DNA of 64,000 nucleotides from Stenotrophomonas rhizophila. GTDB lineage: Bacteria > Pseudomonadota > Gammaproteobacteria > Xanthomonadales > Xanthomonadaceae. Location of the stretch: contig NZ_VDQT01000002.1 in the NCBI RefSeq assembly GCF_007667275.1, positions 945,073 through 1,009,072 on the forward strand, written 5' to 3'. This document shows, piece after piece, positions 10,081-18,757 of this stretch. The position numbers and the translations under genes were made by a program. The notes under the pieces were generated by a model, which saw only the letters and a program-made list of their open reading frames with translations, was not told the DNA's origin and searched no databases. How positions within the stretch are numbered: the first letter of the stretch is position 1; each line of letters starts with the position of its first letter.

Positions 10081-11781
10081 TTACACGACGGGAATGGCGT
10101 TCTTTCCCAGCGTGCGGTACGGCGGGGTGGCCATCACCATCTCCGCCAGCGAGTAGGCCAGTTCGCGCTCGGCCATCACCGTGCCGTCGGCGCCGTGCTC
10201 CAGCAGGTGCTTGACCTCAGCGTCGCTGTGCGCGCGCGCCAGCAGGGTCAGGCCCGGGTTGAGCGCGCGCAGCTTGGCCAGCGTTTCGCCCGCTTCCAGC
10301 GGCTGCGGAATCGCCAGCACCGCGATCTTGGCGCGTTCGGGATGCGCTTCGGCAAGTACGCGGTCGGCGGCGGCACTGCCGCGGATGGCAGGCAGCCCGG
10401 CGGCGTGCGCTTCGGCCACGTGTTCCTTGTTGTCGTCGATGACCAGCACGGGCACGCCGCGATCACGCAGCACCTGGGCCAGTGCGCTGCCCACGCGTCC
10501 GTACCCGATCACGATGGCGTGGTCGTGCAGGTCCAGCGAGGGGCCGGGCGGCAGCTCGGTTTCCACCGCGGCGGCGGGGGTTTCCTGGTTTTTCAGCAGC
10601 CAGCGGTCGAGCAGGCCGAACACCAGCGGGTTGAGCATGATCGAGATCAGCGCACCGGCCAGCACCAGTGCCTGGCCCGTCGGCGGCAGGATCTTCAGGC
10701 TGACGCCGAGGCCGGCGATGATGAAGGCGAATTCGCCGATCTGCGCCAGGCTGGCCGAAATGGTCAGCGCGGTGCCGTTGGGATGTCCAAACGCGCGCAC
10801 GATGAAGAAGGCGGCCGCGGACTTCCCGAACATGATGATCGCCGCGGTGGCCAGCACCTGCCAGGGATGCTCGATCAGGATGGCCGGGTTGAACAGCATG
10901 CCCACGGAAACGAAGAACAGCACCGCGAACGCGTCGCGCAGCGGCAGCGAATCGTTGGCGGCCTTGTGGCTGAGCTCGGATTCGTTGAGCAGCATGCCGG
11001 CGAAGAACGCGCCTAGCGCGAACGACACCCCGAACAGCATGGCCGAACCGAAGGCCACGCCCAGCGCGATGGCCAACACCGACAGCGTGAACAGTTCGCG
11101 CGAACCGGTGGCCGCGATGCGTTCGAGGATCCAGGGAATCACCCGCCGCCCGACCACCAGCATCACCGCCACGAACAGGCCCAGCTGCACGAAGGTCCAG
11201 CCGATGCTGGCCAGCACGCTGCCCACGGTATGGGTTTCCTTGGCGGCATCGGGGCCGAACACGCCGGCCAGCACCGGCATCATCACCAGCGCCAGGACGC
11301 AGGCCAGGTCTTCGACGATCAGCCAGCCGACCGCGATCTTGCCGCGCTGGGTCTCCAGCAACCGGCGTTCTTCCATCGCGCGCAGCAGCACCACGGTACT
11401 CGCGGTGGCCAATGAAAAGCCGAACACCACGCCCTGGATGACCGGCCAGCCCATCAGCCAGGCCAGGCCCCACCCGAGCAGGGTGGCGACCAGGATCTGC
11501 CCGATGGCACCGGGAATGGCGATCGCCTTGACCGCCATCAGGTCCTTCAGCGAGAAGTGCAGGCCGACCCCGAACATCAGCAGCATCACGCCGATTTCGG
11601 CCAGCTGGTTGGCCAGCGCCTGGTCGGCGACGAAGCCGGGCGTGAACGGTCCTACGCAGATGCCTGCAACCAGATAGCCGACCAGCGGAGACAAACGCAG
11701 CTTGTTGGCCAGGGCTCCCAGGATGAAGGCGAGCCCGAGGCCAACGGCCACGATGTTGATCAGGTCGGTGTCATGGTGCAT
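10081..11781 (-). CDS. ybaL: YbaL/KefB-type cation:proton antiporter with C-terminal RCK domain
   Basis: A 566-residue CPA2 antiporter, predicted to exchange K+ (or Na+) for H+ across the inner membrane. Residues 1-400 form 12-13 membrane helices, including SPLVGYLVAGICVGPFTPG and the AVGWLIVEDLACVLAL helix with the ion-binding Asp. Residues 415-550 are a TrkA-N (RCK) nucleotide-binding domain beginning DHAIVIGYGRVGS, with the Rossmann GxGxxG form and a following acidic VIDDN. The length and order match E. coli YbaL. The gene is monocistronic and divergent from nothing obvious. Confidence 0.88.
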   Translation of the reverse strand: MHHDTDLINIVAVGLGLAFILGALANKLRLSPLVGYLVAGICVGPFTPGFVADQALANQLAEIGVMLLMFGVGLHFSLKDLMAVKAIAIPGAIGQILVATLLGWGLAWLMGWPVIQGVVFGFSLATASTVVLLRAMEERRLLETQRGKIAVGWLIVEDLACVLALVMMPVLAGVFGPDAAKETHTVGSVLASIGWTFVQLGLFVAVMLVVGRRVIPWILERIAATGSRELFTLSVLAIALGVAFGSAMLFGVSFALGAFFAGMLLNESELSHKAANDSLPLRDAFAVLFFVSVGMLFNPAILIEHPWQVLATAAIIMFGKSAAAFFIVRAFGHPNGTALTISASLAQIGEFAFIIAGLGVSLKILPPTGQALVLAGALISIMLNPLVFGLLDRWLLKNQETPAAAVETELPPGPSLDLHDHAIVIGYGRVGSALAQVLRDRGVPVLVIDDNKEHVAEAHAAGLPAIRGSAAADRVLAEAHPERAKIAVLAIPQPLEAGETLAKLRALNPGLTLLARAHSDAEVKHLLEHGADGTVMAERELAYSLAEMVMATPPYRTLGKNAIPVV

Positions 11782-11890
11782 CGGGGCTCGCAGAACAGGG
11801 GGATGCCCCGATTTTCACCGATGCGGCCAGATCCGGCAAACCGACACTGCAGGGAATCGATTCACGCGCGGGAATCGATGCCCCCGGCAA

Positions 11891-14284
11891 TCACCACTTG
11901 TACGTGACGCGGCCGTACACGTAAGCGCCGTTGAAGCCGTACGGCGAGTAGTTGCTGTACGGCAGCATGCCCCAGGTGGAGTTCTGCAGGTCCACGGTGC
12001 GGTCCGGGTACTCGTCCAGCAGGTTGTCCGCGCCCAGGGTGAGGGTCCAGTTCTCGCTCGGCTTGTAGGCCACCGAGGCATCCAGCACCCACGAGGCGTC
12101 GTAGGTCTGGTCGCGGGTCGGGGTGGCTGAATTGCGCACCGTGAACGAGCCATAGCGGGTCGCGGCCAGGCTCAGGTCCCAGCGGTCCGAGCGCCAGGTG
12201 CCGCTGAGGATGGTCTTGTCGCGCGGGTAGCTGTCTTCGATGCGGCCCACTTCATCGCGGCCGATCAGCGACTGGGTCAGGCCCAGCGAACCGAACACGG
12301 CCGGCGAGGCGATGAACTTCTTCACCTCGGTGTCGTTGTAGCTGTACGCCGCGGTCAGTTCCAGCGAGCTGGCGCTGAACGGGATGGTGTAGCTGGAGAC
12401 CGCGTCCACGCCACGGGTGCGGGTATCCACGCCGTTGGTGAAGTAGGAGAACGCGGTGACCTGCGGCAGGCCGAGGTCGGCCAGCAGCGCATTGGTCGCG
12501 GCATTGGTGGTGATGTTGGTGGACAGGATGATGCGGTCGTCGATGTCGATCTGGTACGCGTCCACGGTCAGGTACAGGCGGTCGATCGGCTGCACCACCA
12601 GGCCCACGCTGTAGGAAGTGGAGCTTTCGGCCTTCAGCGGGCTGGCCCCCAGCGCCTGCGCGGCGGTGCTGGTGGTGGGGAAGGTGCCGCGTTCGACGAA
12701 CACGCCGTTGACGATGGTGCTGGTCACGGCCTGGTAGCTCTGCTGGGCCAGCGACGGCGCACGGAAACCGGAGGAGGCGGTGGCCCGCAGCGCGACCTTG
12801 TCAGTGAAAGCGTAGCGTGCCGACAGCTTGCCGGAGAACTTGTCGCCGAAGTCCGAGTAATCCTCGTAGCGGCCGGTGACGCCGGCCGAGAACTTGTCGG
12901 TCAGGTCCGCTTCCAGGCCGGCATACACGGCGTAGTTGTCGCGGTCGGCGTTGACCGCGTTGAGCGGGGTGAAGCCGCCGAAGCCCTGCGCGCCGGTGCC
13001 GAAGTAGGAATTCGGCTCGCCTGCGCTCTGCTCCCACTTCTCGCGGCGGTATTCACCACCGAACGACAGCGTGACCGGGTAGGCCAGGCCCCAGTCCAGC
13101 TGCTTGGTGATGTCCACGTTGCCGATGTCCTGGGTGTATTCCAGCGCGCCGGCGTAGAACGAGCGCGGGCTGTCCACGCCCAGGGCGTAGTTGATCGAGT
13201 TGCGGGTGTGGAAGTCGATCTTGTTGGTGCCGTGGTTGTAGCTCACGTCCCAGGTCCAGCCGCTTTCGGTATCGCCCTTCACCCCGGCCACCAGTGAGCG
13301 GTCCTTGGAGTACTGGTTGATTTCCGGCACGAAGCCGTCCGGGTAGGTCTGCGCCAGCAGCGCACCCTGGTTGCTGTTGTTGCGCGAGCGGTAGAACGCG
13401 AACGAGGTGATGTCGCGGTTGCTGGCCAGCGCGGTGGCATAGGCCGAGACGTGGTCGCTGAACTGGAAGCTGGCGTTGGCCGAGGCGGCGCTGGCGTCCA
13501 CCTGCGGGTCGCCGACCACGAAGGTGGTCTGGCCGACGTTGGGGAAGTTGCCGGTGTTCGGCGCGGTGCCCTGGTAGGGGCCGGCGCGGTTGCTTTCGTC
13601 CTGCTGGGTGATCTGGCCGGCCACATGCAGGCTGCCGCGGCCGTCGGCGAAGCCGATGCCGGTGTCACCGGAGAGCTGGTACTTGTTGCCGTCGCCGGCC
13701 GAGTACTGGCCGGCGTCCAGCGCCAGGCTGCCCCCGGAGGCCGAACCCTTCAGCACGATGTTGATCACCCCGGCGATGGCGTCGGAGCCGTACTGCGCCG
13801 AGGCGCCGTCGCGCAGCACTTCCACGCGCTCGATCGAAGCGATCGGAATGGCGTTGATGTCCACCGCCGAGGAACCGCGCCCGATGCTGCCGTTGACGTT
13901 GATCTGCGCCGAGGTGTGGCGGCGCTTGCCGTTGACCAGCACCAGCACCTGGTCCGGGGACAGGCCGCGCAGCTGGGCCGGGCGGATGCCGCTGGTGCCG
14001 TCGGTCAGGGCCGGGCGCGGGAAGTTCAGCGAGGGCAGGGCGCGGGCCAGCGCGGTGGCCAGCTCGGTGGTGCCGGTGGACTGCAGCGCTTCGGGGGTGA
14101 TGATGTCGATCGGCGACTGCGATTCGGCCACGGTGCGGTCGGCGACGCGGGTGCCGGTGACGATCACCGTGTCCAGGGTGTTGGCGCTGCTGCGCGCGAC
14201 CGGTTCCTGCGCGGCGACGGTAAAGGCGGAGGTACCGAGGACGACGGCAACGGCGGCGGCAAGCGTGCGGGTCTTGCGGTTCAT
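11891..14284 (-). CDS. TonB-dependent outer-membrane receptor
   Basis: A 797-residue receptor importing an unidentified ligand with energy from TonB-ExbBD. It has a cleavable signal peptide (MNRKTRTLAAAVAVVLG, cut after TVAA), a TonB-box-like DTVIVTGTRV near residue 37, a plug domain (SPIDIITPEAL, VLVLVNGKRRH, IERVEVLRDGASAQYGSDAIAGVINIV) and a 22-strand-type barrel ending in an aromatic residue (W). The plug resembles the large xanthomonad iron/carbohydrate receptor group, but the substrate cannot be read from sequence. The start at 14284 has GGAG about ten bases upstream; an extra 11 codons upstream are possible. No dedicated transport neighbours are present. Confidence 0.92.
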   Translation of the reverse strand: MNRKTRTLAAAVAVVLGTSAFTVAAQEPVARSSANTLDTVIVTGTRVADRTVAESQSPIDIITPEALQSTGTTELATALARALPSLNFPRPALTDGTSGIRPAQLRGLSPDQVLVLVNGKRRHTSAQINVNGSIGRGSSAVDINAIPIASIERVEVLRDGASAQYGSDAIAGVINIVLKGSASGGSLALDAGQYSAGDGNKYQLSGDTGIGFADGRGSLHVAGQITQQDESNRAGPYQGTAPNTGNFPNVGQTTFVVGDPQVDASAASANASFQFSDHVSAYATALASNRDITSFAFYRSRNNSNQGALLAQTYPDGFVPEINQYSKDRSLVAGVKGDTESGWTWDVSYNHGTNKIDFHTRNSINYALGVDSPRSFYAGALEYTQDIGNVDITKQLDWGLAYPVTLSFGGEYRREKWEQSAGEPNSYFGTGAQGFGGFTPLNAVNADRDNYAVYAGLEADLTDKFSAGVTGRYEDYSDFGDKFSGKLSARYAFTDKVALRATASSGFRAPSLAQQSYQAVTSTIVNGVFVERGTFPTTSTAAQALGASPLKAESSTSYSVGLVVQPIDRLYLTVDAYQIDIDDRIILSTNITTNAATNALLADLGLPQVTAFSYFTNGVDTRTRGVDAVSSYTIPFSASSLELTAAYSYNDTEVKKFIASPAVFGSLGLTQSLIGRDEVGRIEDSYPRDKTILSGTWRSDRWDLSLAATRYGSFTVRNSATPTRDQTYDASWVLDASVAYKPSENWTLTLGADNLLDEYPDRTVDLQNSTWGMLPYSNYSPYGFNGAYVYGRVTYKW

Positions 14285-14626
14285 CAGGATGGAGCTCCGG
14301 TGGGGACGGGGCGGCACCGGGCGACATCACGACGTTGGCAAGGCCGGTCTGCGAGGGCGGTTGTTGCGGTGCGCACTGAACGGATTAACGGTAATTTTAC
14401 CGGGTGTCAAATCAACGAATCCGATGAAACTGTTGCAGAAGCAACAACTTACGTCGATCTGGCGGTTCCGGCGGACAGGATCCCGGGAGGGCGCGGGCAG
14501 GGATCGTGGGAGAGAGACGAGGCCCGCCGCGCATCCCGGGGCGCGTCAAGTATTCGTTAACGCTAGAATTACGTCGCAGGAAAGGTGCTCACCAGCACAT
14601 TCCATTCCGTTATATGGACCCCCCAG
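14285..14626. promoter_or_regulatory. Divergent intergenic region between TonB receptor and ABC-F gene
   Basis: 342 bp without a gene, relatively A/T-rich for this genome in 14380-14460. Two dyads stand out: a perfect 14-bp palindrome CGGTAATTTTACCG at 14389-14402, and TGTTGC-AGAA-GCAACA at 14431-14446. Both sit 105-165 bp upstream of the receptor start and are candidate operators. The regulator is unknown. Confidence 0.5.
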
Positions 14627-16480
14627 ATGATCTCCCTTCGTAACTTCGCCTTGCGCCGCGGCGAGCGGCTGCTGTTGTCCAATGTCGACCTGACCCTGCA
14701 CGCGGGTTACCGCGTGGGCGTCGTGGGCCGCAACGGGGCCGGCAAGTCCAGCCTGTTCGCAGCCGTGCAGGGCGAGCTGGAGGCGGACAAGGGCGACGTC
14801 GACCTGCCCGGCAAGATCCGCATCGCCAGCGTGGCCCAGGAAACCCCGGCGCTGCCCGACCCGGCGCTGCAGTTCGTGCTGGAAGGCGACACCGAGGTCG
14901 CCGCGGTGCTGCGCGAGGAAGCCGAGGCGACCGCGCGCGAGGACTGGGAAGCGGTGGCCAATGCCCACCAGAAGATGGCCGAGATGGGCGCCTACGACGC
15001 CGAAAGCCGCGCCGGCAAGCTGCTGCATGGCCTGGGGTTCCCGTCCGATACCCATGCGCGCCCGGTGTCGACCTTCTCCGGTGGCTGGCGTGCACGCCTG
15101 AACCTGGCGCGCGCGCTGATGATGCCCAGCGACCTGCTGCTGCTCGACGAACCGACCAACCACCTCGACCTGGACGCGGTGTTCTGGCTGGAACAGTGGC
15201 TGCTGAAGTATCCCGGCACCCTGCTGCTGATCTCGCACGATCGCGAGTTCCTGGACAACGTCGCCACCCACACGCTGCACCTGCACGGCGGCGGCGCCAA
15301 GCTCTACCCCGGTGGCTACACCGACTTCGAACGCCAGCGCGCCGAGCAGCTGCGCCAGCAGCAGATCGCGCACGAGAAGGAACAGGCCGAGCGCGCCCAC
15401 CTGCAGAGCTTCATCGACCGCTTCAAGGCGCTGGCCAGCAAGGCTACCCAGGCGCAGAGCCGCATGAAGCGCCTGGCCAAGCTGACCGGTACCGAAGCGG
15501 TGCGCGCCGAGCGCGAGTTCCGCATCGAGTTCGCGCCGCCGAGCAAGCTGCCGTTCTCGCTTATCCGGCTCAACGACGTCGAAGCCGGCTACAGCCCGGA
15601 CGCGGTGATCCTGCACAACGTCGGCTTCGGCCTGGAGGCGGGCCAGCGCATCGGCCTGCTCGGGCCGAACGGCGCGGGCAAGACCACGCTGGTGCGTACG
15701 CTGGTGGGCGAGCTGGACCCGGTGGCCGGCGAGCGTTCCGCGCACCCGGACCTGCGCATCGGCTACTTCGCCCAGCACACGGTGGAGTCGCTGCACGAAG
15801 GCCAGTCGCCGATGGATCATTTCCGCGACATCTCGCCGGATGGCAGCAACCAGGCCTTCCGCGATTTCCTCGGCAAGTGGAATTTCGCCGGCGACCGCGC
15901 CTTCGAGCCGGTGGACGGGTTCTCCGGCGGCGAGCGTGCGCGCCTGGCGCTGGCGATGATCGCCTGGCAGCAGCCCAACGTGCTGCTGCTCGACGAACCC
16001 ACCAACCACCTCGACCTGGAAATGCGCGAAGCGCTGGCCGAAGCGTTGGCCACCTTTGAAGGCGCGATCGTGATGGTCTCGCATGACCGCCACCTGATCG
16101 GCCTGGTCTGCGACACCTTCTGGCGCGTGGCGGACGGCGTGGTCGAGCCGTTCGACGGCGACCTGGACGAGTACGCAGCGTGGCTGCGTTCGCGCCCCGC
16201 AGCGCAGGGCACCAAGCAGAAGATGGCGGCCGCCGCACCGGAACCGCCGCCGCCGATCCCGCCGATGCCGGCGAAGAAGGTGGTCAACCCGGTGAAGCTG
16301 GCCAGCGCCGAAGCCAAGGTCAACGAGCTGGAAGCCCGCCTGGCCGAGTTGGACCGCCAGCTGGCGGACCCGGTCAACTACGCCGACGCCACCCGCCTGG
16401 CCGTGCTTGGCCGCGACCGCGAAACCACCGCGCAGCAGCTGGAAAAAGCCGAAGCCGCGTGGATGGAATTGATGGCCTGA
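14627..16480 (+). CDS. yheS: ABC-F family ATPase (YheS-like)
   Basis: A 617-residue soluble ABC-F protein, a family that acts on the ribosome rather than in transport. Two ABC domains: Walker A GRNGAGKSS (about residue 35) with signature FSGGWRARL and LLLLDEPTNHLDLD, and Walker A GPNGAGKTT with FSGGERARL and LLLDEPTNHLDLE. The inter-domain linker is Arg/Gln/Lys-rich and the C-terminus is a coiled coil (about 560-617), as in YheS/Uup. Start MISLRNF is the family-conserved N-terminus; a longer GTG-initiated frame from 14585 lacks support. No membrane partner is nearby. Confidence 0.9.
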   Translation: MISLRNFALRRGERLLLSNVDLTLHAGYRVGVVGRNGAGKSSLFAAVQGELEADKGDVDLPGKIRIASVAQETPALPDPALQFVLEGDTEVAAVLREEAEATAREDWEAVANAHQKMAEMGAYDAESRAGKLLHGLGFPSDTHARPVSTFSGGWRARLNLARALMMPSDLLLLDEPTNHLDLDAVFWLEQWLLKYPGTLLLISHDREFLDNVATHTLHLHGGGAKLYPGGYTDFERQRAEQLRQQQIAHEKEQAERAHLQSFIDRFKALASKATQAQSRMKRLAKLTGTEAVRAEREFRIEFAPPSKLPFSLIRLNDVEAGYSPDAVILHNVGFGLEAGQRIGLLGPNGAGKTTLVRTLVGELDPVAGERSAHPDLRIGYFAQHTVESLHEGQSPMDHFRDISPDGSNQAFRDFLGKWNFAGDRAFEPVDGFSGGERARLALAMIAWQQPNVLLLDEPTNHLDLEMREALAEALATFEGAIVMVSHDRHLIGLVCDTFWRVADGVVEPFDGDLDEYAAWLRSRPAAQGTKQKMAAAAPEPPPPIPPMPAKKVVNPVKLASAEAKVNELEARLAELDRQLADPVNYADATRLAVLGRDRETTAQQLEKAEAAWMELMA

Positions 16481-16483
16481 AGC

Positions 16484-16511
16484 GTAGGCACCACGGCACT
16501 GCCGTGGTGCC
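16484..16511. repeat. Single SMAG-type hairpin, probable terminator
   Basis: GTAG head followed by a perfect 11-bp stem (GGCACCACGGC / GCCGTGGTGCC) with loop ACT. It lies four bases after the ABC-F stop codon, between convergent genes, and could terminate both. Confidence 0.75.
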
Positions 16512-16570
16512 GGTGCGCCGCGCGGCACCTCATGTAACGGAGTCCGCCGGTGCGTCTCCTGCACCGGGCG

Positions 16571-17440
16571 TCATGTCGCGCCCTGCGTCTCCAGCCAAAC
16601 CCTGAAACGCTTCCCCGCCTCGCTCTCCGCCCGCGAGCGCAACCGCGTCAGCCAATAGCTTCCCAGCTCCAGCGTCTGCGCGAACGGCTGCACCAGCCGC
16701 CCCTGCGCCAGGTCCTGCTCGAACATCCGCAGCGGCAGCAGCGCCACGCCGGCACCGGCCGCCGCCGCGCTGGCCAGGGTCAGCGAGGAATCGAACACCG
16801 GTCCGCGCGCTTCCAGTTCCGCCGCGCCGGCGGCCTGCAGCCACCGCGGCCACTCATCGCTGCGATACGACCGCAGCAGCGCCACGTTGGCCAGGTCGCG
16901 CGGATGACGCAGGCCCCGGGCCAGTGCCGGTGCGCACACCGGCGCGAACGGAGCCGCCAGCACCGGCGTGCTCACCTGGCCCTGCCAGTCGCCGTCGCCG
17001 AAGCGGATGGCCAGGTCCAGGCCTTCGCCGGCCAGGTCGATGCGGTTGTTGTGGGTCTGCACGCGCAGTTCGATGTCCGGATGGCGCGCATTGAAGTCGG
17101 CCAGCCGCGGCAGCAGCCAGCCGGTGGCGAAGGTGCCGACCACGCCGAGTCCCAGCACCTCGCGGAAGTGCCCGCCGACGAACCGGTCCAGGCTGACCGC
17201 GATGCGGTCGAAGGCGTCGTTGAGTACCGGGTACAGCCGCGCGCCTTCGTCGGTGAGCGCCACCCCTCGCGGCAGCCGATGGAACAGCACCGCGCCCAGC
17301 CGCTCTTCCAGCCCGCGGATCTGGTGGCTCAGCGCGGCCTGGCTCACGCACAGCTCCAGCGCGGCCCGGGTGAAGTTCTGGTGGCGGGCCGCCGCCTCGA
17401 AGGCGCGCAACGCATTGAGGGGAAGCTGGGGCCGGAGCAT
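16571..17440 (-). CDS. ampR: LysR-type regulator AmpR of the L2 beta-lactamase
   Basis: A 289-residue LysR-family activator/repressor, divergent from the beta-lactamase gene. The N-terminal winged HTH reads LNALRAFEAAARHQNFTRAALELCVSQAALSHQI, and the rest is a periplasmic-binding-like effector domain that in AmpR senses muropeptides from cell-wall recycling. In Stenotrophomonas, AmpR controls beta-lactam-inducible L2 (and L1). The start MLRPQLPLNALRAFE is the conserved AmpR N-terminus; 18 further in-frame codons exist upstream. The usual shared operator appears displaced here by SMAG repeats (see the intergenic entry). Confidence 0.92.
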   Translation of the reverse strand: MLRPQLPLNALRAFEAAARHQNFTRAALELCVSQAALSHQIRGLEERLGAVLFHRLPRGVALTDEGARLYPVLNDAFDRIAVSLDRFVGGHFREVLGLGVVGTFATGWLLPRLADFNARHPDIELRVQTHNNRIDLAGEGLDLAIRFGDGDWQGQVSTPVLAAPFAPVCAPALARGLRHPRDLANVALLRSYRSDEWPRWLQAAGAAELEARGPVFDSSLTLASAAAAGAGVALLPLRMFEQDLAQGRLVQPFAQTLELGSYWLTRLRSRAESEAGKRFRVWLETQGAT

Positions 17441-17478
17441 GGGCGAGCCGTGAGGAATCCTGATGGGTAATGGTAACG

Positions 17479-17636
17479 CCGGCCGGGCCACCAACGGTCG
17501 GCGCTACCAAGGCCGGCCCGCCGTGCGAGGGTAGCGTCGACCGTTGGTCGACCCAGGCGGTGCCCGAAGCATCGCGGCGCGTGACCTTCCGTAATCGATG
17601 CAGCACCGCTTGGGCCGACCAACGGTCGGCGCTACC
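17479..17636. repeat. Three SMAG palindromes in minus, plus, minus order
   Basis: Copies centred on ACCAACGGTC or its reverse complement, at 17479-17508 (minus), 17529-17553 (plus, GTAGCGTCGACCGTTGGTCG) and 17612-17636 (minus), each with a GCTACC/GGTAGC head. The outer two copies share the CGGTCGGCGCTACC end. The stem of the middle copy has diverged from the outer two, so they look independently inserted rather than recently duplicated. Confidence 0.8.
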
Positions 17637-17673
17637 AACGGCGGCTCGCCATGCGCGGAAATGCCATTAATTC

Positions 17674-17695
17674 TTCTCATGCCTCCTGCTGAGAA
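17674..17695. promoter_or_regulatory. Candidate AmpR operator dyad
   Basis: Perfect inverted repeat TTCTCA / TGAGAA separated by 10 bp, in the position expected for a LysR activator just upstream of the blaL2 promoter. Assignment to AmpR is inference from position. Confidence 0.55.
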
Positions 17696-17757
17696 TGCTC
17701 GCTGGTGGCACTTGGCCCGGGATGCTTTCATGGCCCCTTCCCACTCCGGAGATGCCC

Positions 17758-18657
17758 ATGCTTGCCCGTCGCCACTTCCTGCAGATGACCGGTGCCGCCG
17801 CCGCGTCCGCCCTGGCCGCAGCGGTCCTGGCCAAGGCGCCCCCGACCGCGCTGGCCGGAGCAAAGGCCCAGGCCGATGACTTCGCGGCACTGGAAAAGGC
17901 AAGTGGCGGCCGACTCGGGGTGACCCTGCTCAACACCGCCACTGGTGCCCGCGTCGGCCATCGCCAGGACGAACGTTTCCCGATGTGCAGCACCTTCAAG
18001 TTCGTGCTGGCGGCGACCGTGCTGCACCTGGCCGACCAGGGCACGCTCGCGCTGGACCGGCGCCTGCCGGTGCGGCAACAGGACATGCTGTCGCACGCGC
18101 CGGTCACCAAGCGCCATGTCGGCAAGGATCTGACCGTGCGCGACCTCTGCCGCGCCACCATGGTGACCAGTGACAACCCGGCCGCGAACCTGCTGCTCGG
18201 CGTGGTCGGCGGCCCGGCCGGGGTGACCGCCTTCCTGCGCGCGCACGGCGATGCGGTGACCCGCAACGACCGGCTCGAGCCGGACATGAACCGGTTTGCG
18301 CCCGGCGATCCGCGCGACACCACCAGCCCGGCGGCGATGGCGGCCAGCCTGCAGCGGCTCGTGCTGGGCGAGGTGTTGAAGCCGGCGTCGCGGCTGCAGC
18401 TGGCCGACTGGCTGATCGACAACGAAACCGGAGACACGCGGCTGCGTGCCGGGCTGTCGCCGGCGTGGCGGGTAGGCGACAAGACCGGCAGCAATGGCGA
18501 AGACACCACCAACGACATCGCCATCCTGTGGCCGCTGGCCGGTGGTGCGCCCTGGGTGCTGACCAGCTACCTGCAGGGCGCCACGGTGGACGACGCCGGC
18601 CGCAACGACGTGCTGCGGCAGGTGGCGGTGATTGCGGAGAAGTTGACGAAGGCATGA
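17758..18657 (+). CDS. blaL2: Class A beta-lactamase, L2 type
   Basis: A 299-residue serine beta-lactamase hydrolysing penicillins and cephalosporins in the periplasm. The N-terminus carries a twin-arginine export signal (ARRHFLQM followed by an Ala-rich core). Active-site motifs are complete: STFK at 78-81 (nucleophile Ser and Lys), SDN at 138-140, E174 in EPDMN (the Omega-loop general base) and KTG at 242-244. C77 precedes the nucleophile Ser and C131 is the only other mature-domain Cys. These match the S. maltophilia L2 enzyme. GGAG lies seven bases upstream of ATG 17758; ATG 17752 is too close to it. Inducible control by the divergent ampR is inferred from family knowledge. Confidence 0.94.
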   Translation: MLARRHFLQMTGAAAASALAAAVLAKAPPTALAGAKAQADDFAALEKASGGRLGVTLLNTATGARVGHRQDERFPMCSTFKFVLAATVLHLADQGTLALDRRLPVRQQDMLSHAPVTKRHVGKDLTVRDLCRATMVTSDNPAANLLLGVVGGPAGVTAFLRAHGDAVTRNDRLEPDMNRFAPGDPRDTTSPAAMAASLQRLVLGEVLKPASRLQLADWLIDNETGDTRLRAGLSPAWRVGDKTGSNGEDTTNDIAILWPLAGGAPWVLTSYLQGATVDDAGRNDVLRQVAVIAEKLTKA

Positions 18658-18658
18658 C

Positions 18659-18724
18659 GTAGAGCCACGCCCTGCGTGGCTGCTCTTCGTCGGGACCGCG
18701 AAGCCACGCAGGGCGTGGCTCTAC
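18659..18724. repeat. SMAG inverted dimer downstream of blaL2
   Basis: GTAGAGCCACGCCCTGCGTG arm at 18659-18681 and its inverted partner at 18702-18724, ending GGCTCTAC. The arms are complementary to one another as well as internally palindromic, so one long or two short hairpins can form. It sits between convergent genes and probably serves as a transcription end. Confidence 0.88.
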
Positions 18725-18757
18725 GGGCGGGGCCGGTACCCCTGCCGAACATCGTGT

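Larger units (their letters stand above)
17441..17757. promoter_or_regulatory. ampR-blaL2 divergent intergenic region
   Basis: 317 bp without a gene. The ampR-proximal part holds three SMAG palindromes (17479-17508, 17529-17553, 17612-17636). The bla-proximal part holds a clean dyad, TTCTCA-N10-TGAGAA, at 17674-17695, suited to a LysR dimer and about 63 bp upstream of the blaL2 start. The dyad is about 235 bp from the ampR start, unusually far for an autoregulatory AmpR site. No confident -35/-10 could be assigned. Confidence 0.6.
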
